Shown here piece after piece: positions 54,772 to 63,943 of a DNA stretch of 64,000 nucleotides. The number at the start of each line of letters is the position of its first letter. The stretch's first letter is position 1. Position numbers and translations under genes: made by a program. Location of the stretch: assembly GCF_007065885.1 (NCBI RefSeq), contig NZ_CP041409.1:186001-250000 (forward strand), written 5' to 3'. This DNA comes from Altererythrobacter sp. TH136 (GTDB lineage Bacteria; Pseudomonadota; Alphaproteobacteria; Sphingomonadales; Sphingomonadaceae). The notes beneath the pieces are model-generated. The model saw only the letters and a list, made by a program, of their open reading frames with translations, was not told where the DNA came from and made no database searches.

Positions 54772-55659
54772 ATGAATACCGACGACATGACCCGCCGCAT
54801 CGCCACGGGTGAAGGCTTCATCGCCGCACTCGACCAGTCCGGCGGTTCCACACCGAAGGCGCTGACCGGCTACGGCATCGAGGACGGCGCCTGGTCCGAC
54901 GAGGACGAGATGTTCGGCCTGATCCACGCGATGCGTGAGCGGATCATCGAAAGCCCCTGCTTCGGCGGCGGCAAGGTGATCGGCGCGATCCTGTTCGAAA
55001 AAACCATGGACGGCATGAGCGGCGGCAAGCCGGTGCCCGAACGGCTCGCCGAGCGCGGAGTGGTGCCGTTTCTCAAGGTCGACAAGGGCCTGGAGGACGA
55101 GGCGGATGGTGTGCAGCTGATGAAGCCGATGCCGGAACTGGAAAGCCTGCTTGGCCGCGCGCGCGACAAGGGCGTGTTCGGCACCAAGATGCGCAGCGTG
55201 ATCAAGTCCAACCAGGCCAGCGGCATCGAGCGAATCGTTCGCCAGCAGTTCGAGGAAGGGAAGCGCATCGTCGCCGCTGGGTTGATGCCGATCCTCGAGC
55301 CCGAATACGACATCAAGGCAAGCGACCGGGCTGAGGGTGAGAGGGTGCTATTGCAGGCGATAAGCCGCGAACTCGACGCGCTGCCCGAAGGCCAGCAGGT
55401 AATGCTCAAGCTGTCGATCCCGGTGGAAGCCAATCTCTACCAGCCGCTGATCAACCACCCCAAGGTGCTGCGCGTGGTCGCGCTTTCGGGCGGGTATTCA
55501 ACGGAAGAAGCGTGCGCCAAGCTGGCGGAGAACCAGGGCATGATCGCCAGCTTCAGCCGGGGCTTGCTGCAGGACCTGCGCCACCAGCAGAGCGACGAGG
55601 AATTCGACGCCACGCTCGGTTCGGCGATCGACCAAATCCACCTCGCCTCCGTCCGCTAG
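54772..55659 (+). CDS. fda: Fructose-bisphosphate aldolase class I
   Basis: Schiff-base-forming aldolase; 295 aa. It begins with the class I bacterial block FIAALDQSGGSTPKAL, has DKGLEDEADGVQLMKPMP, GLMPILEPEYDIKA, and the Schiff-base lysine region MLKLSIPVEANLY, ending with GSAIDQIHLASV. It completes a cluster covering pentose-phosphate and triose steps. Confidence 0.96.
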   Translation: MNTDDMTRRIATGEGFIAALDQSGGSTPKALTGYGIEDGAWSDEDEMFGLIHAMRERIIESPCFGGGKVIGAILFEKTMDGMSGGKPVPERLAERGVVPFLKVDKGLEDEADGVQLMKPMPELESLLGRARDKGVFGTKMRSVIKSNQASGIERIVRQQFEEGKRIVAAGLMPILEPEYDIKASDRAEGERVLLQAISRELDALPEGQQVMLKLSIPVEANLYQPLINHPKVLRVVALSGGYSTEEACAKLAENQGMIASFSRGLLQDLRHQQSDEEFDATLGSAIDQIHLASVR

Positions 55660-55667
55660 CAGACAAG

Positions 55668-56060
55668 CTAGCGCGGCTCGTAGACGAATCGGTACTCCAT
55701 CGGCTGCGTTTCGGTGCCGGCCATCTTTTCCGGCCGGACCGAAACCAGCGCGATGACCTTGCCATGCGTGCCGTACGGCTCTCCCAAAGTCAGATCCGCG
55801 GTATCCGCCCATCCGGCGCCGGCAATGGTGGTCTTCACGACCACCCGGCCGGCCCATACGCAGCGGGCATTCATCGGGCAGCGGCTGTCCTCCACCAGCT
55901 TCCTCGGCGTGAGGATCAGATCGCCCACCTGCACCGGCTGGCCGATGGGCACCGCGTAACCGGCGGGCTGAGGCGGGGTGCTGTCGGCGGGCGGCACCAC
56001 CGCACAAGCGGTCACCGAAGGCGGGGCCAGGGCCAGCACGAGCGCGGGGATTTTCATCAT
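55668..56060 (-). CDS. Putative lipoprotein of unknown function
   Basis: A 130-aa protein with a signal peptide ending in a lipobox-like SVTAC (Cys near residue 19). The mature part has a Pro-rich linker and a compact domain with two Cys (SRCPMNARCVWAGRVVVK), probably disulfide-bonded. The pattern CP(M/x)xxxC(V/x)WAG is shared by small bacterial lipoproteins of unknown role. Convergent with fda. Confidence 0.7.
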   Translation of the reverse strand: MMKIPALVLALAPPSVTACAVVPPADSTPPQPAGYAVPIGQPVQVGDLILTPRKLVEDSRCPMNARCVWAGRVVVKTTIAGAGWADTADLTLGEPYGTHGKVIALVSVRPEKMAGTETQPMEYRFVYEPR

Positions 56061-56280
56061 GCCGGCGTGATATCCCGCCCGGTACTTTCGCAGGACTGAA
56101 CGTCACGCGGCGATCCTGGCGAGCCGTATCTCACTGCGAACCCCGCACAGCAACGAAAGGCCCCGCCTTGGGCAAACGCTGCGCGGTGCTTGACGGCGCG
56201 CTTCCCGCGACCGAACAGCCCGCAATTACGCTGTCATCCAGCCGGCGCAGATGCGGACTGGCACCTGGAGGTATCGAATT

Positions 56281-56937
56281 GTGAGCGCGCCAAGCCAACC
56301 GAACACCCATGCCGTATCGCACTGTCACCTTTACCTCATTTCGCCGCTGGACGTGACGGGTGACTTTCCGGCCCGGCTTGAACGGGCGCTGGCCGCCGGC
56401 CACGTGGCGGCGTTCCAGTTTCGGGTGAAGGCCATTGATCAGCACGCGGCCGCAGCGCTGGCGGCGCCGCTCCAGGCCATCTGCGCGGCGCATGAATGCG
56501 CTTTCATCGTGAACGACGACATCGGGCTCGCCAAGCGCCTGAGTGCCGACGGGGTGCATCTGGGCCAAGCGGACGGCGATGTGCGAGATGCGCGCGAACA
56601 ACTCGGGCGAGACTCCCAGATCGGGGTGACCTGCCACGCCAGTCGCCATTTGGCGCTGGAAGCGGGCGAAGCGGGCGCGGACTACGTCGCGTTCGGCAGC
56701 TTCTTCCCCAGCACGACCAAGGCCAGCGAGCATCGGCCTGAGTTGGCAGTCCTGGAATGGTGGCAGCAGATGGTCGAGATTCCGTGCGTGGCGATCGGCG
56801 GAATCACGCCTGACAACTGTGGTCCGCTGGTGAAGGCGGGCGCGGACTTTCTGGCTGTTTCGGCCGCGGTGTGGACTGGCGACGAGGAAGCCAACGTCCG
56901 TGCATTCAAGCGCGCCATCGCAGAGGCCAACGCCTAA
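56281..56937 (+). CDS. thiE: Thiamine phosphate synthase
   Basis: Joins HMP-diphosphate and thiazole phosphate to make thiamine phosphate. 218 aa TIM barrel: FQFRVKAIDQHAAAAL, FIVNDDIGLAKRL, GVHLGQADGDVRDAR, GVTCHASRHLALEAGEAGADY, FGSFFPSTTK and AIGGITPDN. GTG 56281 has GGAGG nine bases upstream; the ATG at 56251 lacks one. No TPP riboswitch sequence was recognised upstream. Confidence 0.93.
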   Translation: MSAPSQPNTHAVSHCHLYLISPLDVTGDFPARLERALAAGHVAAFQFRVKAIDQHAAAALAAPLQAICAAHECAFIVNDDIGLAKRLSADGVHLGQADGDVRDAREQLGRDSQIGVTCHASRHLALEAGEAGADYVAFGSFFPSTTKASEHRPELAVLEWWQQMVEIPCVAIGGITPDNCGPLVKAGADFLAVSAAVWTGDEEANVRAFKRAIAEANA

Positions 56938-57105
56938 ATGGCAGGGGCGGGACGAATCCGCTCTTAACGTCCCCAACCCTCCTCGCAGAGGGAGATTGTG
57001 CTGAACGCTCCCAGTCCCGCAGGAAACGAACCGGCGGTCATTGGTTATCGTTATCGATTGTTCCGGGGAAGGGGTGGGTCGCGCCCCGCAGACACAGGAT
57101 TTTCC

Positions 57106-58356
57106 ATGCGCTCTTTCATCGCCGCCGCTTCAGCTTTCGCGCTTGCCGCCTGTGGCTTCAACGGCACGGATCGAGACAACGATGCCGGGGCAGAGGCCGA
57201 CCGTGCGGTGAATGCGACCACCGAGAACCTGGCCGACACGATGGCTTCGCACGACGGAGGGGACGCCGCTTCGGACGTGCCTGACATCCCTGACGTAGAC
57301 GCGCGTCCGGTGATGCAGGCTCAGGTCGTGCTTGATCGGCAAGGGTTCGGGCCTGGCGTGATCGATGGCAAGATGGGCATGTCGACTGAAAACGCTCTCA
57401 ACGGTTTCCAGGAAGCCAACGGCCTGCCGGTTACAGGCGAACTGGACGAAGCGACCAGGTCCAAGCTCAGTCAGTGGCAGTCCATCCCTGCAACGCGGGT
57501 AGTGCGCATTCCGGCGGACTGGGGGAATGAGCAGTACATGCGCACCCCCGATGAGCCGGAAGATCAGGCGAAGCTGGAGCGGCTGGGATATCAGAATCTC
57601 GATGAACGTCTGGCCGAGCGGTTCCACACCACGGTTGACGTGCTCAAGTCATTGAACCCGGGCGGAAGGCCCGCAGGCATGATGGCCGATTCAGCGGCAG
57701 CCGGGGGAGCTAGCCCTTCAGCCACGGCAACGCCCGGGCCGACCGGCAGCGCCTCGCCAACTCCCTCCCCATCGGCGACCGCATCGGGCGCGGCGGACCT
57801 AGCGCCGCTGCCATCGACCTTTACCGCAGGAAAGCTGATCCGCGTACCGAACATCGGTGCCGATCGCATCGCTCCGGGTTCGGTCAAGGATGCCAAGTGG
57901 CAGCAGACGCTGCAAAGTCTGGGTGTCGGTACGGATCAGCCGAAGGCCGCAAAGGTTGTTGTGAGCAAGAGCAAGGGCACGCTGAAAGCGTTCGATCAGG
58001 GCGGCAAGCTGATTGCGCTGTTCACCGTGACCTCCGGATCGAGCCGCGACCCGCTTCCGCTCGGCGAATGGAAGATCAACGCAGTCGCCCATAATCCGCC
58101 GTTCAACTACAATCCCGACCTGTTCTGGGATGCCGAGGCGACGGATGAAAAAGCCACTTTGCCGCCGGGTCCGAACGGTCCGGTCGGGGTCGTCTGGATT
58201 GACCTTAGCAAGGAACACTATGGGATCCACGGCACGCCCGAGCCGCAGACCATTGGCCGCGCAGAATCTCACGGCTGCGTGCGACTCACCAACTGGGATG
58301 CGGCGCGACTGGCGCAGATGGTAAGCACCGATACCCAGGTGATTTTCGAGAAATAG
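57106..58356 (+). CDS. L,D-transpeptidase lipoprotein with peptidoglycan-binding domain
   Basis: Forms L,D cross-links or attaches proteins in peptidoglycan. 416 aa: signal peptide with lipobox ALAACG near residue 15; PG_binding_1 domain at about 65-125 (QVVLDRQGFGPGVIDGKMGM and ALNGFQEANGLPVTGELDEA); a Ser/Ala/Pro-rich linker near 200-235; and a YkuD catalytic domain in the last 130 residues with YGIHGTPEP and the nucleophile Cys391 in SHGCVRL. ATG 57106 fits the signal peptide. It lies 3 bp from the M23 peptidase gene. Confidence 0.93.
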   Translation: MRSFIAAASAFALAACGFNGTDRDNDAGAEADRAVNATTENLADTMASHDGGDAASDVPDIPDVDARPVMQAQVVLDRQGFGPGVIDGKMGMSTENALNGFQEANGLPVTGELDEATRSKLSQWQSIPATRVVRIPADWGNEQYMRTPDEPEDQAKLERLGYQNLDERLAERFHTTVDVLKSLNPGGRPAGMMADSAAAGGASPSATATPGPTGSASPTPSPSATASGAADLAPLPSTFTAGKLIRVPNIGADRIAPGSVKDAKWQQTLQSLGVGTDQPKAAKVVVSKSKGTLKAFDQGGKLIALFTVTSGSSRDPLPLGEWKINAVAHNPPFNYNPDLFWDAEATDEKATLPPGPNGPVGVVWIDLSKEHYGIHGTPEPQTIGRAESHGCVRLTNWDAARLAQMVSTDTQVIFEK

Positions 58357-58359
58357 GCC

Positions 58360-59004
58360 ATGTTGCACCAGCTCGATCGGCTGCTGACGATTGTGGTGAC
58401 CGCGACACTGACGTCAGCGGTCTGGATCGTGGCGGGTGGGACGATCATGCAGCAAGCGAATTTCGCGAGCGGAGGAGAGGCGCCCCAGTCTGCTGCGAAT
58501 GCTTCCCGCGGCGTGCAGCAATCGGACCGGCAGTTGGCTGGTCGATCGGTCATGGCTCCGGCACGCGGCGCAACGCTCGTGGTGCCGGTAGTCGGCAAGA
58601 CTGCCGCCGATTTGACCGACACTTTTACTCAGGCGCGCGGCGGAGGGACGCGGGTGCATGACGCGATTGACGTCATGGCGGCGGAAGGAACGCCCATCAT
58701 CGCCGCGGCGCCGGGACGGATCGAAAAGCTGTTCACATCGAAAGCCGGCGGGCTGACGATCTACGTCCGTTCACCCGACCAGCGGACGATCTACTATTAT
58801 GCCCACCTCAGAAACTATGCGCCGGGACTGCGCGAAGGTCAGAAGGTGACCGCCGGCCAGCGGCTTGGCAGCGTAGGGCACACCGGTAATGCTGATCCGG
58901 CAGGGCCGCATCTTCATTTCGCGGTGCTGCAGACGCACCCGGGAGCGAGGTGGTCGGAGCCGGCTACCGCCATCAACCCGTATCCCTTGCTGGGTGGGAA
59001 GTAG
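58360..59004 (+). CDS. M23 family metallopeptidase (LytM-like)
   Basis: Zinc peptidase that cleaves peptidoglycan cross-bridges or activates amidases. 214 aa: N-terminal membrane segment (TIVVTATLTSAVWIVAGGTI), then the LytM domain with zinc ligands in RVHDAIDVMAAEGTP (His and Asp) and PHLHFAV, and the HTGNADPAG block. All ligand positions look intact. Co-transcribed with the upstream L,D-transpeptidase. Confidence 0.92.
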   Translation: MLHQLDRLLTIVVTATLTSAVWIVAGGTIMQQANFASGGEAPQSAANASRGVQQSDRQLAGRSVMAPARGATLVVPVVGKTAADLTDTFTQARGGGTRVHDAIDVMAAEGTPIIAAAPGRIEKLFTSKAGGLTIYVRSPDQRTIYYYAHLRNYAPGLREGQKVTAGQRLGSVGHTGNADPAGPHLHFAVLQTHPGARWSEPATAINPYPLLGGK

Positions 59005-59006
59005 GT

Positions 59007-59387
59007 CTAGCGCGATGACCCGGTGCGCACGCAGCGCATCTTGGCGAATTCGCCTTCAAGGTTCGTGCGCTGAAGCCGTTTGGGGCTGACCCGTTCAAAC
59101 CGGGCACCCCGCATGGGGCCGCGGGTGAACACCACGTCGTCGCCGGACAGTAGATAGGTGCCCTTGCCGGTTTCAGTCACGTAGGTCGACGCATTGGTGA
59201 TTTCGAACCAGGCCTTGTCGACCGGTCGCGATGCCAGCCCCGCCGCATCGCCCGGAAGCTCGCAGACATAGCGGCCGTGCGGCAGGGTGCCGAGCTTGCC
59301 TTCGGCGTGGGCGGCGGTTCCGAAACCCGCGGTCGCGAGCAGCAGTACAGCGAAAAAGTGGCTCGTCATCAGGGGCATTCGTAGCAT
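59007..59387 (-). CDS. Small secreted protein of unknown function
   Basis: A 126-aa protein with a Sec signal peptide (FFAVLLLATAGFGTAAHA) and a mature part of about 100 residues (YVCELPGDAAGL, GTYLLSGDDVVFTRGPM), rich in beta-strand pattern. In-frame ATGs at 59378 or 59369 are equally possible. No family recognised. Convergent with the M23 peptidase gene. Confidence 0.68.
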   Translation of the reverse strand: MLRMPLMTSHFFAVLLLATAGFGTAAHAEGKLGTLPHGRYVCELPGDAAGLASRPVDKAWFEITNASTYVTETGKGTYLLSGDDVVFTRGPMRGARFERVSPKRLQRTNLEGEFAKMRCVRTGSSR

Positions 59388-59510
59388 GCACCAGCTGTTG
59401 CCGCCACCTGCCTTGCCGGTTGCTGACCGAGCCGCTAAGGCGCGCAGGCATGGTGCCGCGCCCCCGGGGGCTCACCCGCGCGGCCAATTACTCCAAGAGG
59501 CTCTTTAGCG

Positions 59511-60074
59511 ATGAAAATCTCCGGCGTGGACATTCGTCCCGGTAACATCCTCGAATACGACGGCGGGATCTGGAAGGTGGCCAAGATCCAGCACACCCAG
59601 CCCGGCAAGGGGGGGGCGTACATGCAGGTCGAGATGAAGAACCTGCAGGACGGCCGCAAAACCAACGTCCGTTTCCGCAGCGCCGACACGATCGAGCGCG
59701 TGCGCCTGGACCAGAAGGCGTATCAGTATCTCTACGCCGATGGCGAGATGCTGGTGTTCATGGACAAGGATTCGTACGAACAGATCACTCTGCCCGCCGA
59801 CCTGGTGGGAGAGGCAGCAGCGTTCCTGCAGGACGGCATGGAAGTCGACCTGGAACTGTGGGATGAGAAGCCGATCTCGGTCGCGCTACCCAGCCAGATC
59901 GAAGCCACCATCGTCGAAGCTGATGCGGTGGTTAAGGGGCAGACGGCGTCCTCGAGCTACAAGCCTGCGATCCTCGACAATGGCGTGCGCGTGATGGTGC
60001 CGCCGCATATCGGCAGCGGCACGCGGATCGTGGTCGACGTCTATGAGCGGACCTACGTCGGCAAGGCTGGTTAA
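59511..60074 (+). CDS. efp: Elongation factor P
   Basis: Relieves ribosome stalling at polyproline. 187 aa with three beta domains; begins [19 protein letters not shown]. The modifiable position is Lys33 in [12 protein letters not shown], so lysine-type (EpmAB-like) modification, not Arg rhamnosylation, would be expected if any. AAGAGG precedes the ATG. Six bp before suhB-like gene. Confidence 0.97.
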   Translation: MKISGVDIRPGNILEYDGGIWKVAKIQHTQPGKGGAYMQVEMKNLQDGRKTNVRFRSADTIERVRLDQKAYQYLYADGEMLVFMDKDSYEQITLPADLVGEAAAFLQDGMEVDLELWDEKPISVALPSQIEATIVEADAVVKGQTASSSYKPAILDNGVRVMVPPHIGSGTRIVVDVYERTYVGKAG

Positions 60075-60080
60075 CACATC

Positions 60081-60902
60081 ATGGCGGCGATTTCGGGCCT
60101 GATCCGTGTGATGGAGAAAGCCGCGCGCAAGGCGGGCGGAAAACTGCGGCGCGATTTCGGCGAGGTCGAGCACCTCCAGGTCAGCCGCAAGGGACCGGCC
60201 GATTTCGTGTCGAAGGCCGATCAGATTTCCGAACGGACGATCTACGACGAACTGCTCCACGCGCGGCCCGACTGGGGGTTCGAACTGGAAGAAGGCGGCA
60301 CGATCGAAGGCAAGCCGGGGATGCCGCGCTGGGTGGTCGATCCGCTCGACGGCACCAGCAACTTCCTTCACGGTATCCCGCATTTCGCGATTTCGATCGC
60401 CGCGCAGGAACCCAAGCCGGATGGGTCGGGCTGGGGCGAAGTGATTGCCGGCGTGGTCTATCAGCCGATCACTGACGAGACCTTCTGGGCGGAAAAGACC
60501 CGTGGCGCCTGGCTGCAGGACAAGCGGCTGAGAGTGTCGAGCAGGAAGAACATGGCGGATGCTCTCGTCGCCACCGGCATACCCTATGGCGGGCATGGCG
60601 ACTTTGGGGAATGGACGCGCGTGCTGGCAGCCATCGGCCCGCAAGTAGCCGGCATCCGGCGCTTCGGTGCCGCATCCCTCGATCTGGCATGGGTCGCCGC
60701 CGGACGTTTCGACGGTTTCTGGGAGAGCGATCTTGCCGCATGGGACACGGCGGCCGGCTGTTTGCTGGTGCGCGAAGCGGGTGGGTTCGTGACCGATTAC
60801 CGGGGTCGCTCCTTGCCAGTATGCGATCGGCAGGTTCTGGCCGCGAACGACGGCCTTCATTCCAAGCTGCACAAGAACCTCGCCGGCGCACTTAAGGGCT
60901 GA
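60081..60902 (+). CDS. suhB: Inositol monophosphatase family protein
   Basis: Mg-dependent sugar-phosphate phosphatase. 273 aa; N-terminal basic part (AARKAGGKLRRDFGEVE), then FVSKADQISE, the WVVDPLDGTSNFLHGIPHFA metal-binding block, and DLAAWDTAAGCLLVREAGG near the end. In the family, SuhB also serves in rRNA antitermination, but this is not testable here. The gene follows efp. Confidence 0.9.
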   Translation: MAAISGLIRVMEKAARKAGGKLRRDFGEVEHLQVSRKGPADFVSKADQISERTIYDELLHARPDWGFELEEGGTIEGKPGMPRWVVDPLDGTSNFLHGIPHFAISIAAQEPKPDGSGWGEVIAGVVYQPITDETFWAEKTRGAWLQDKRLRVSSRKNMADALVATGIPYGGHGDFGEWTRVLAAIGPQVAGIRRFGAASLDLAWVAAGRFDGFWESDLAAWDTAAGCLLVREAGGFVTDYRGRSLPVCDRQVLAANDGLHSKLHKNLAGALKG

Positions 60903-60951
60903 CGGCCGCTTGCCGCGCGCTCTTGCGGCGGCTAAGCCGCGCTCCGCCTGT

Positions 60952-61036
60952 GCCCCCGTGGTGGAATTGGTAGACGCGCTCGACTCAAAATCGAGTTCCG
61001 CAAGGAGTGCCGGTTCGACTCCGGCCGGGGGCACCA
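60952..61036 (+). tRNA. tRNA-Leu(CAA)
   Basis: An 85-base class II tRNA: acceptor GCCCCCG / CGGGGGC, discriminator A with encoded CCA, anticodon arm CTCGA-CTCAAAA-TCGAG with CAA at 34-36, a long variable arm (TTCCGCAAGGAGTG) and T-arm GGTTCGACTCC. The long variable arm and A73 fit leucine. Confidence 0.95.
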
Positions 61037-61055
61037 GACCTGATTGCCGACCCGC

Positions 61056-62396
61056 CTAGAACGGGAAGGCGAAGTGGATGGCGACGATCGCCACTATCCC
61101 GGTGATTGCGTTCAGGGGCAGGCCGACGCGCAGGAAGTCGGTGTAGCGATAACCCGCCATTTGATAGACGATGACGTTCGTCTGATAGCCGAACGGCGTC
61201 GCGAAGGCGGCGCTTCCGGCCATCATCACTGCGACCAGGAACGGGCGAGGACTGACGCCGAGGCTTTCCGCGAGCGCGACCGCGATCGGCGTGACCAGCA
61301 CCGCCACGGTCGCATTGGACAAAAGTTCGGTCAGGATCATCGTCACGAGATAAAGCACGATCAGCGCCGCAAGCGGGCTGATCTCGTCGGTCGATCCGAT
61401 GAGAATCCGGGTGGCGGCATCGGCCAATCCGCTTTCTTCCATCGCGATCCCGATCACGACCATACCCGCGATCAGGATCAGGATATCCGGTTTGAGCCCG
61501 CCATACGCTTCGTCGGGGGTGATGACCTTGAGCAGGATCAGCAGGACGGCGCCGGCGAAGGCGCTCGCCGCGATGGGAGCGATATTCAAGGCCGCGGCGG
61601 CAATCGCGCCAAGGAAGATGGCCGAGGCGATCGCCGCCTTGATCGGCTGGAACGGGCGGGGCTCGGCAAACAGTTCCGCATGCCCGACCTGCACGTGAAC
61701 GTCATCGGTCCCGGCGGCGGCAAGGCTGGCGAGACCGCGTCGCGTATCTTCCTTCTTTTCCTCCTCCGCGCCGTCTTCGTTGATCGACTTTTTCAGCAGC
61801 CGGCCGCTGAAAAGAAACAGGTAGAGTCCGCCGATGATTGCCATCGGCACTCCCACCGGGGTGATCTCGAAAATTCCGAAGCGTGGCTGGCCGGCAATAC
61901 TCGCCATGTCGTCGACGAGCAGATTGGTCGAGGTGCCGATGAGCGTGCAACATCCGGTCAGCACCGAGATATACGACAACGGCATGAGATACCGCTTCGG
62001 CGAAAGCTTGAGCGCCTTTGCCACGTCGCGGATCACGGGCGCGCCGAGTACGACGATCGGAGTGCTGTTGAGGAAGCAGGAGACGACCCCGATCGCCGAG
62101 AGGAGCATCCATATGCCCGCGGCTCCCGCGCGCTTGCACGACTTGACCCCGGCCGTGATCGCGCGGTCGAGCAAGCCAGACAGTTCCAGCGCATAAGCAA
62201 TGACGAATAGCGAGGCGAGCGCGATAATGGCCGGACTGGCGAACGCGCCCTGAACTTCGATCGGGCGGACGACGCCCGTCATGAGCAGAACCGCGGCGCC
62301 GCTTAGGGCTACCACGTCCGGTCGAACGACGTCCCAGATCAAAGCCGCGACCACTGCCGCGAGCACTATGAGGGTGAGGATCTCGTCGACGTTCAC
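61056..62396 (-). CDS. DASS/SLC13-type anion transporter
   Basis: An integral membrane carrier of the divalent anion/sodium symporter or related arsenite-type group, about 446 aa with roughly 11-12 helices. Two inverted halves: the first has FLNSTPIVVLGAPVIRD and GTSTNLLVDDM (the S-N-T motif that binds sodium and substrate), the second LSNATVAVLVTPIAVALAE and PFGYQTNVIVYQMAG. A charged cytoplasmic loop near 215-265 separates them. Start is unsure: GTG 62396 has no clear ribosome binding site; upstream codons would overlap the divergent gene. Substrate (sulfate, dicarboxylate, arsenite) not predictable. Confidence 0.88.
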   Translation of the reverse strand: MNVDEILTLIVLAAVVAALIWDVVRPDVVALSGAAVLLMTGVVRPIEVQGAFASPAIIALASLFVIAYALELSGLLDRAITAGVKSCKRAGAAGIWMLLSAIGVVSCFLNSTPIVVLGAPVIRDVAKALKLSPKRYLMPLSYISVLTGCCTLIGTSTNLLVDDMASIAGQPRFGIFEITPVGVPMAIIGGLYLFLFSGRLLKKSINEDGAEEEKKEDTRRGLASLAAAGTDDVHVQVGHAELFAEPRPFQPIKAAIASAIFLGAIAAAALNIAPIAASAFAGAVLLILLKVITPDEAYGGLKPDILILIAGMVVIGIAMEESGLADAATRILIGSTDEISPLAALIVLYLVTMILTELLSNATVAVLVTPIAVALAESLGVSPRPFLVAVMMAGSAAFATPFGYQTNVIVYQMAGYRYTDFLRVGLPLNAITGIVAIVAIHFAFPF

Positions 62397-62516
62397 GTAT
62401 GGCGCCAAGCCGGGGCGGCGGGTCGATAGCTGGACATGCGCGCCTTTCCTGCAGGAAGATCGCCCCAGCTTTTGCGGGGTCTGGAGTCTGCCTTCGGATT
62501 TGCCTATCAATTGGCC

Positions 62517-63425
62517 ATGCAAGAGCCAAGCCCACGCGCCAGCCGTCTAGTTCTTGCGGGCGCGCTGGCCGCCGTGGTCCTAGTAGGCGGCGCAGGGTTT
62601 CTGCTTGGGCGGGGAAGCGCTCCGGAAGCGCTCTCGCCCGCACCTGTCGCATCACCAAAGCCCGATCCGTCACCGACACCGGCCGGCATTCTTGGACGAG
62701 CGGATCTGATTTCACTGGCGGCAGAAGCGGCCGATGCGTTTACCAGTCGCCGCGCGCCCGGTGAGGAGTTGGTCGATTCTGGCGGGCGGCGCTTTGAACT
62801 GCGTCTCCCGTTCGGATGCGAGGGTCCGGCGGAGCCCGATGCCGAAGTACCAATGCGTTGGCTCTATGACAGCGAGGATGAGACGCTCGGCTTCGTCATC
62901 GCGCCCGTTCAATGGTCGGGCGGCGCCTGGTGGTTTGACGAAAGCGCCCTCCGGGTCGAGGCGGTCGAAGGGTTCTGGATAGAGCATCCGTGGACTTCGA
63001 ACGAGGCATGTCCAGCGCCAGCTGTCACGCCGGCGCGAGATGGCGAACTACAGGAATCCCCGGCGGAACCTCAAGCGCCCGGCACGGTACCCGAACCGAC
63101 GCTGGCGATCGGCCAGGTCTTCCTAACGGACGGGCCTCGACGCGGTCGCCGTGACGGCACCGCCTACGAAGCCGTACTGCGGGTGCCGCCGGAGGAACTT
63201 GACGCTTCGAAAGGGTTCCGCCTGCGGATCAGCGGCAGGCTTGCGCGCGGGACCGGTGCGACGCCCATGGCCTGCCGCCAGGCCGCCGATGGGCGGCAGC
63301 GCCCGGTCTGCCTGATCAGCACCATCATCGACGAAGTAGCCATCGAGAATGGTGCCTCAGGTGAAACCCTCGCTGCATGGAGTACCAGCGGGCGGGCCGC
63401 GCCCGCCGTTGCGCCAGAGACTTAG
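62517..63425 (+). CDS. Membrane-anchored protein of unknown function
   Basis: 302 aa; one membrane anchor near residues 12-35 (VLAGALAAVVLVGGAGFLLG), a short Pro-rich stretch, then a periplasmic domain of about 230 residues with two Cys (FGCEGPAEP, NEACPAPA and MACRQAADGRQRPVC), probably disulfide-linked. A repeated acidic/Trp pattern (FVIAPVQWSGGAWWFDESAL) is seen. No family recognised. Starts at ATG 62517. Confidence 0.7.
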   Translation: MQEPSPRASRLVLAGALAAVVLVGGAGFLLGRGSAPEALSPAPVASPKPDPSPTPAGILGRADLISLAAEAADAFTSRRAPGEELVDSGGRRFELRLPFGCEGPAEPDAEVPMRWLYDSEDETLGFVIAPVQWSGGAWWFDESALRVEAVEGFWIEHPWTSNEACPAPAVTPARDGELQESPAEPQAPGTVPEPTLAIGQVFLTDGPRRGRRDGTAYEAVLRVPPEELDASKGFRLRISGRLARGTGATPMACRQAADGRQRPVCLISTIIDEVAIENGASGETLAAWSTSGRAAPAVAPET

Positions 63426-63943
63426 TCGGAGGTTGTCGCCTCGCCCGAACGAGCACGCGAAGCCGCCATCAGCCCGTCGATCTGCTCGGCACGCTCAGGT
63501 TGTCCTGATTGGTCACGCGCAGCTTCGTAGCGGGCGATCAGGTCTCTTCTCTGCTCATCGGTCATGCGCGCCCACACCGCTGCGGAAACGCCGTAAGCGT
63601 TGAACGAAGCAGGCGCTGCCCCCGCCGTCCCGTTCGCGAAGTCGCTTTCGAGTGCGCCCGGCTGCGCAGAAGATCCCGCCCTATCCATCGGCTCACCGAA
63701 GCTGCGGTCGAAGGTGTCTGTCACCGCGAAAGCGGCGTGCGGCTGAACACTTTTGCGGGCAAGCTCTGTCGGGCCGGCGTGAGGAGATGAGCGAGTAGCG
63801 ACAGGCTTCAATTCGCTGGCGGCCGCCTTGCGGTTTTCGCCATCGGCAAACACGCCGACCGCTGCCGTCACCGCGAGCGTAAGCACGGCGAAGTGGCGGT
63901 ACATCTGCGCGCCGGTTGATGCGGTCGGTGCCTTGCGAACCAT
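63422..63943 (-). CDS. Unknown protein with N-terminal membrane or signal segment
   Basis: 173 aa. A hydrophobic segment at about residues 16-33 (HFAVLTLAVTAAVGVFAD) could be a signal anchor; the middle is Ala/Ser/Pro-rich and low complexity, and the C-terminal third is a charged helix (WARMTDEQRRDLIARYEAARD). No family recognised. It converges with the preceding gene by a 4-bp overlap. Confidence 0.65.
   Translation of the reverse strand: MVRKAPTASTGAQMYRHFAVLTLAVTAAVGVFADGENRKAAASELKPVATRSSPHAGPTELARKSVQPHAAFAVTDTFDRSFGEPMDRAGSSAQPGALESDFANGTAGAAPASFNAYGVSAAVWARMTDEQRRDLIARYEAARDQSGQPERAEQIDGLMAASRARSGEATTSD

Noticed and set aside
56061-56280. TPP riboswitch upstream of thiE
   Set aside because: I looked for the conserved CTGAGA and ACCTGATC blocks of the thi-box and did not find them in this spacer.
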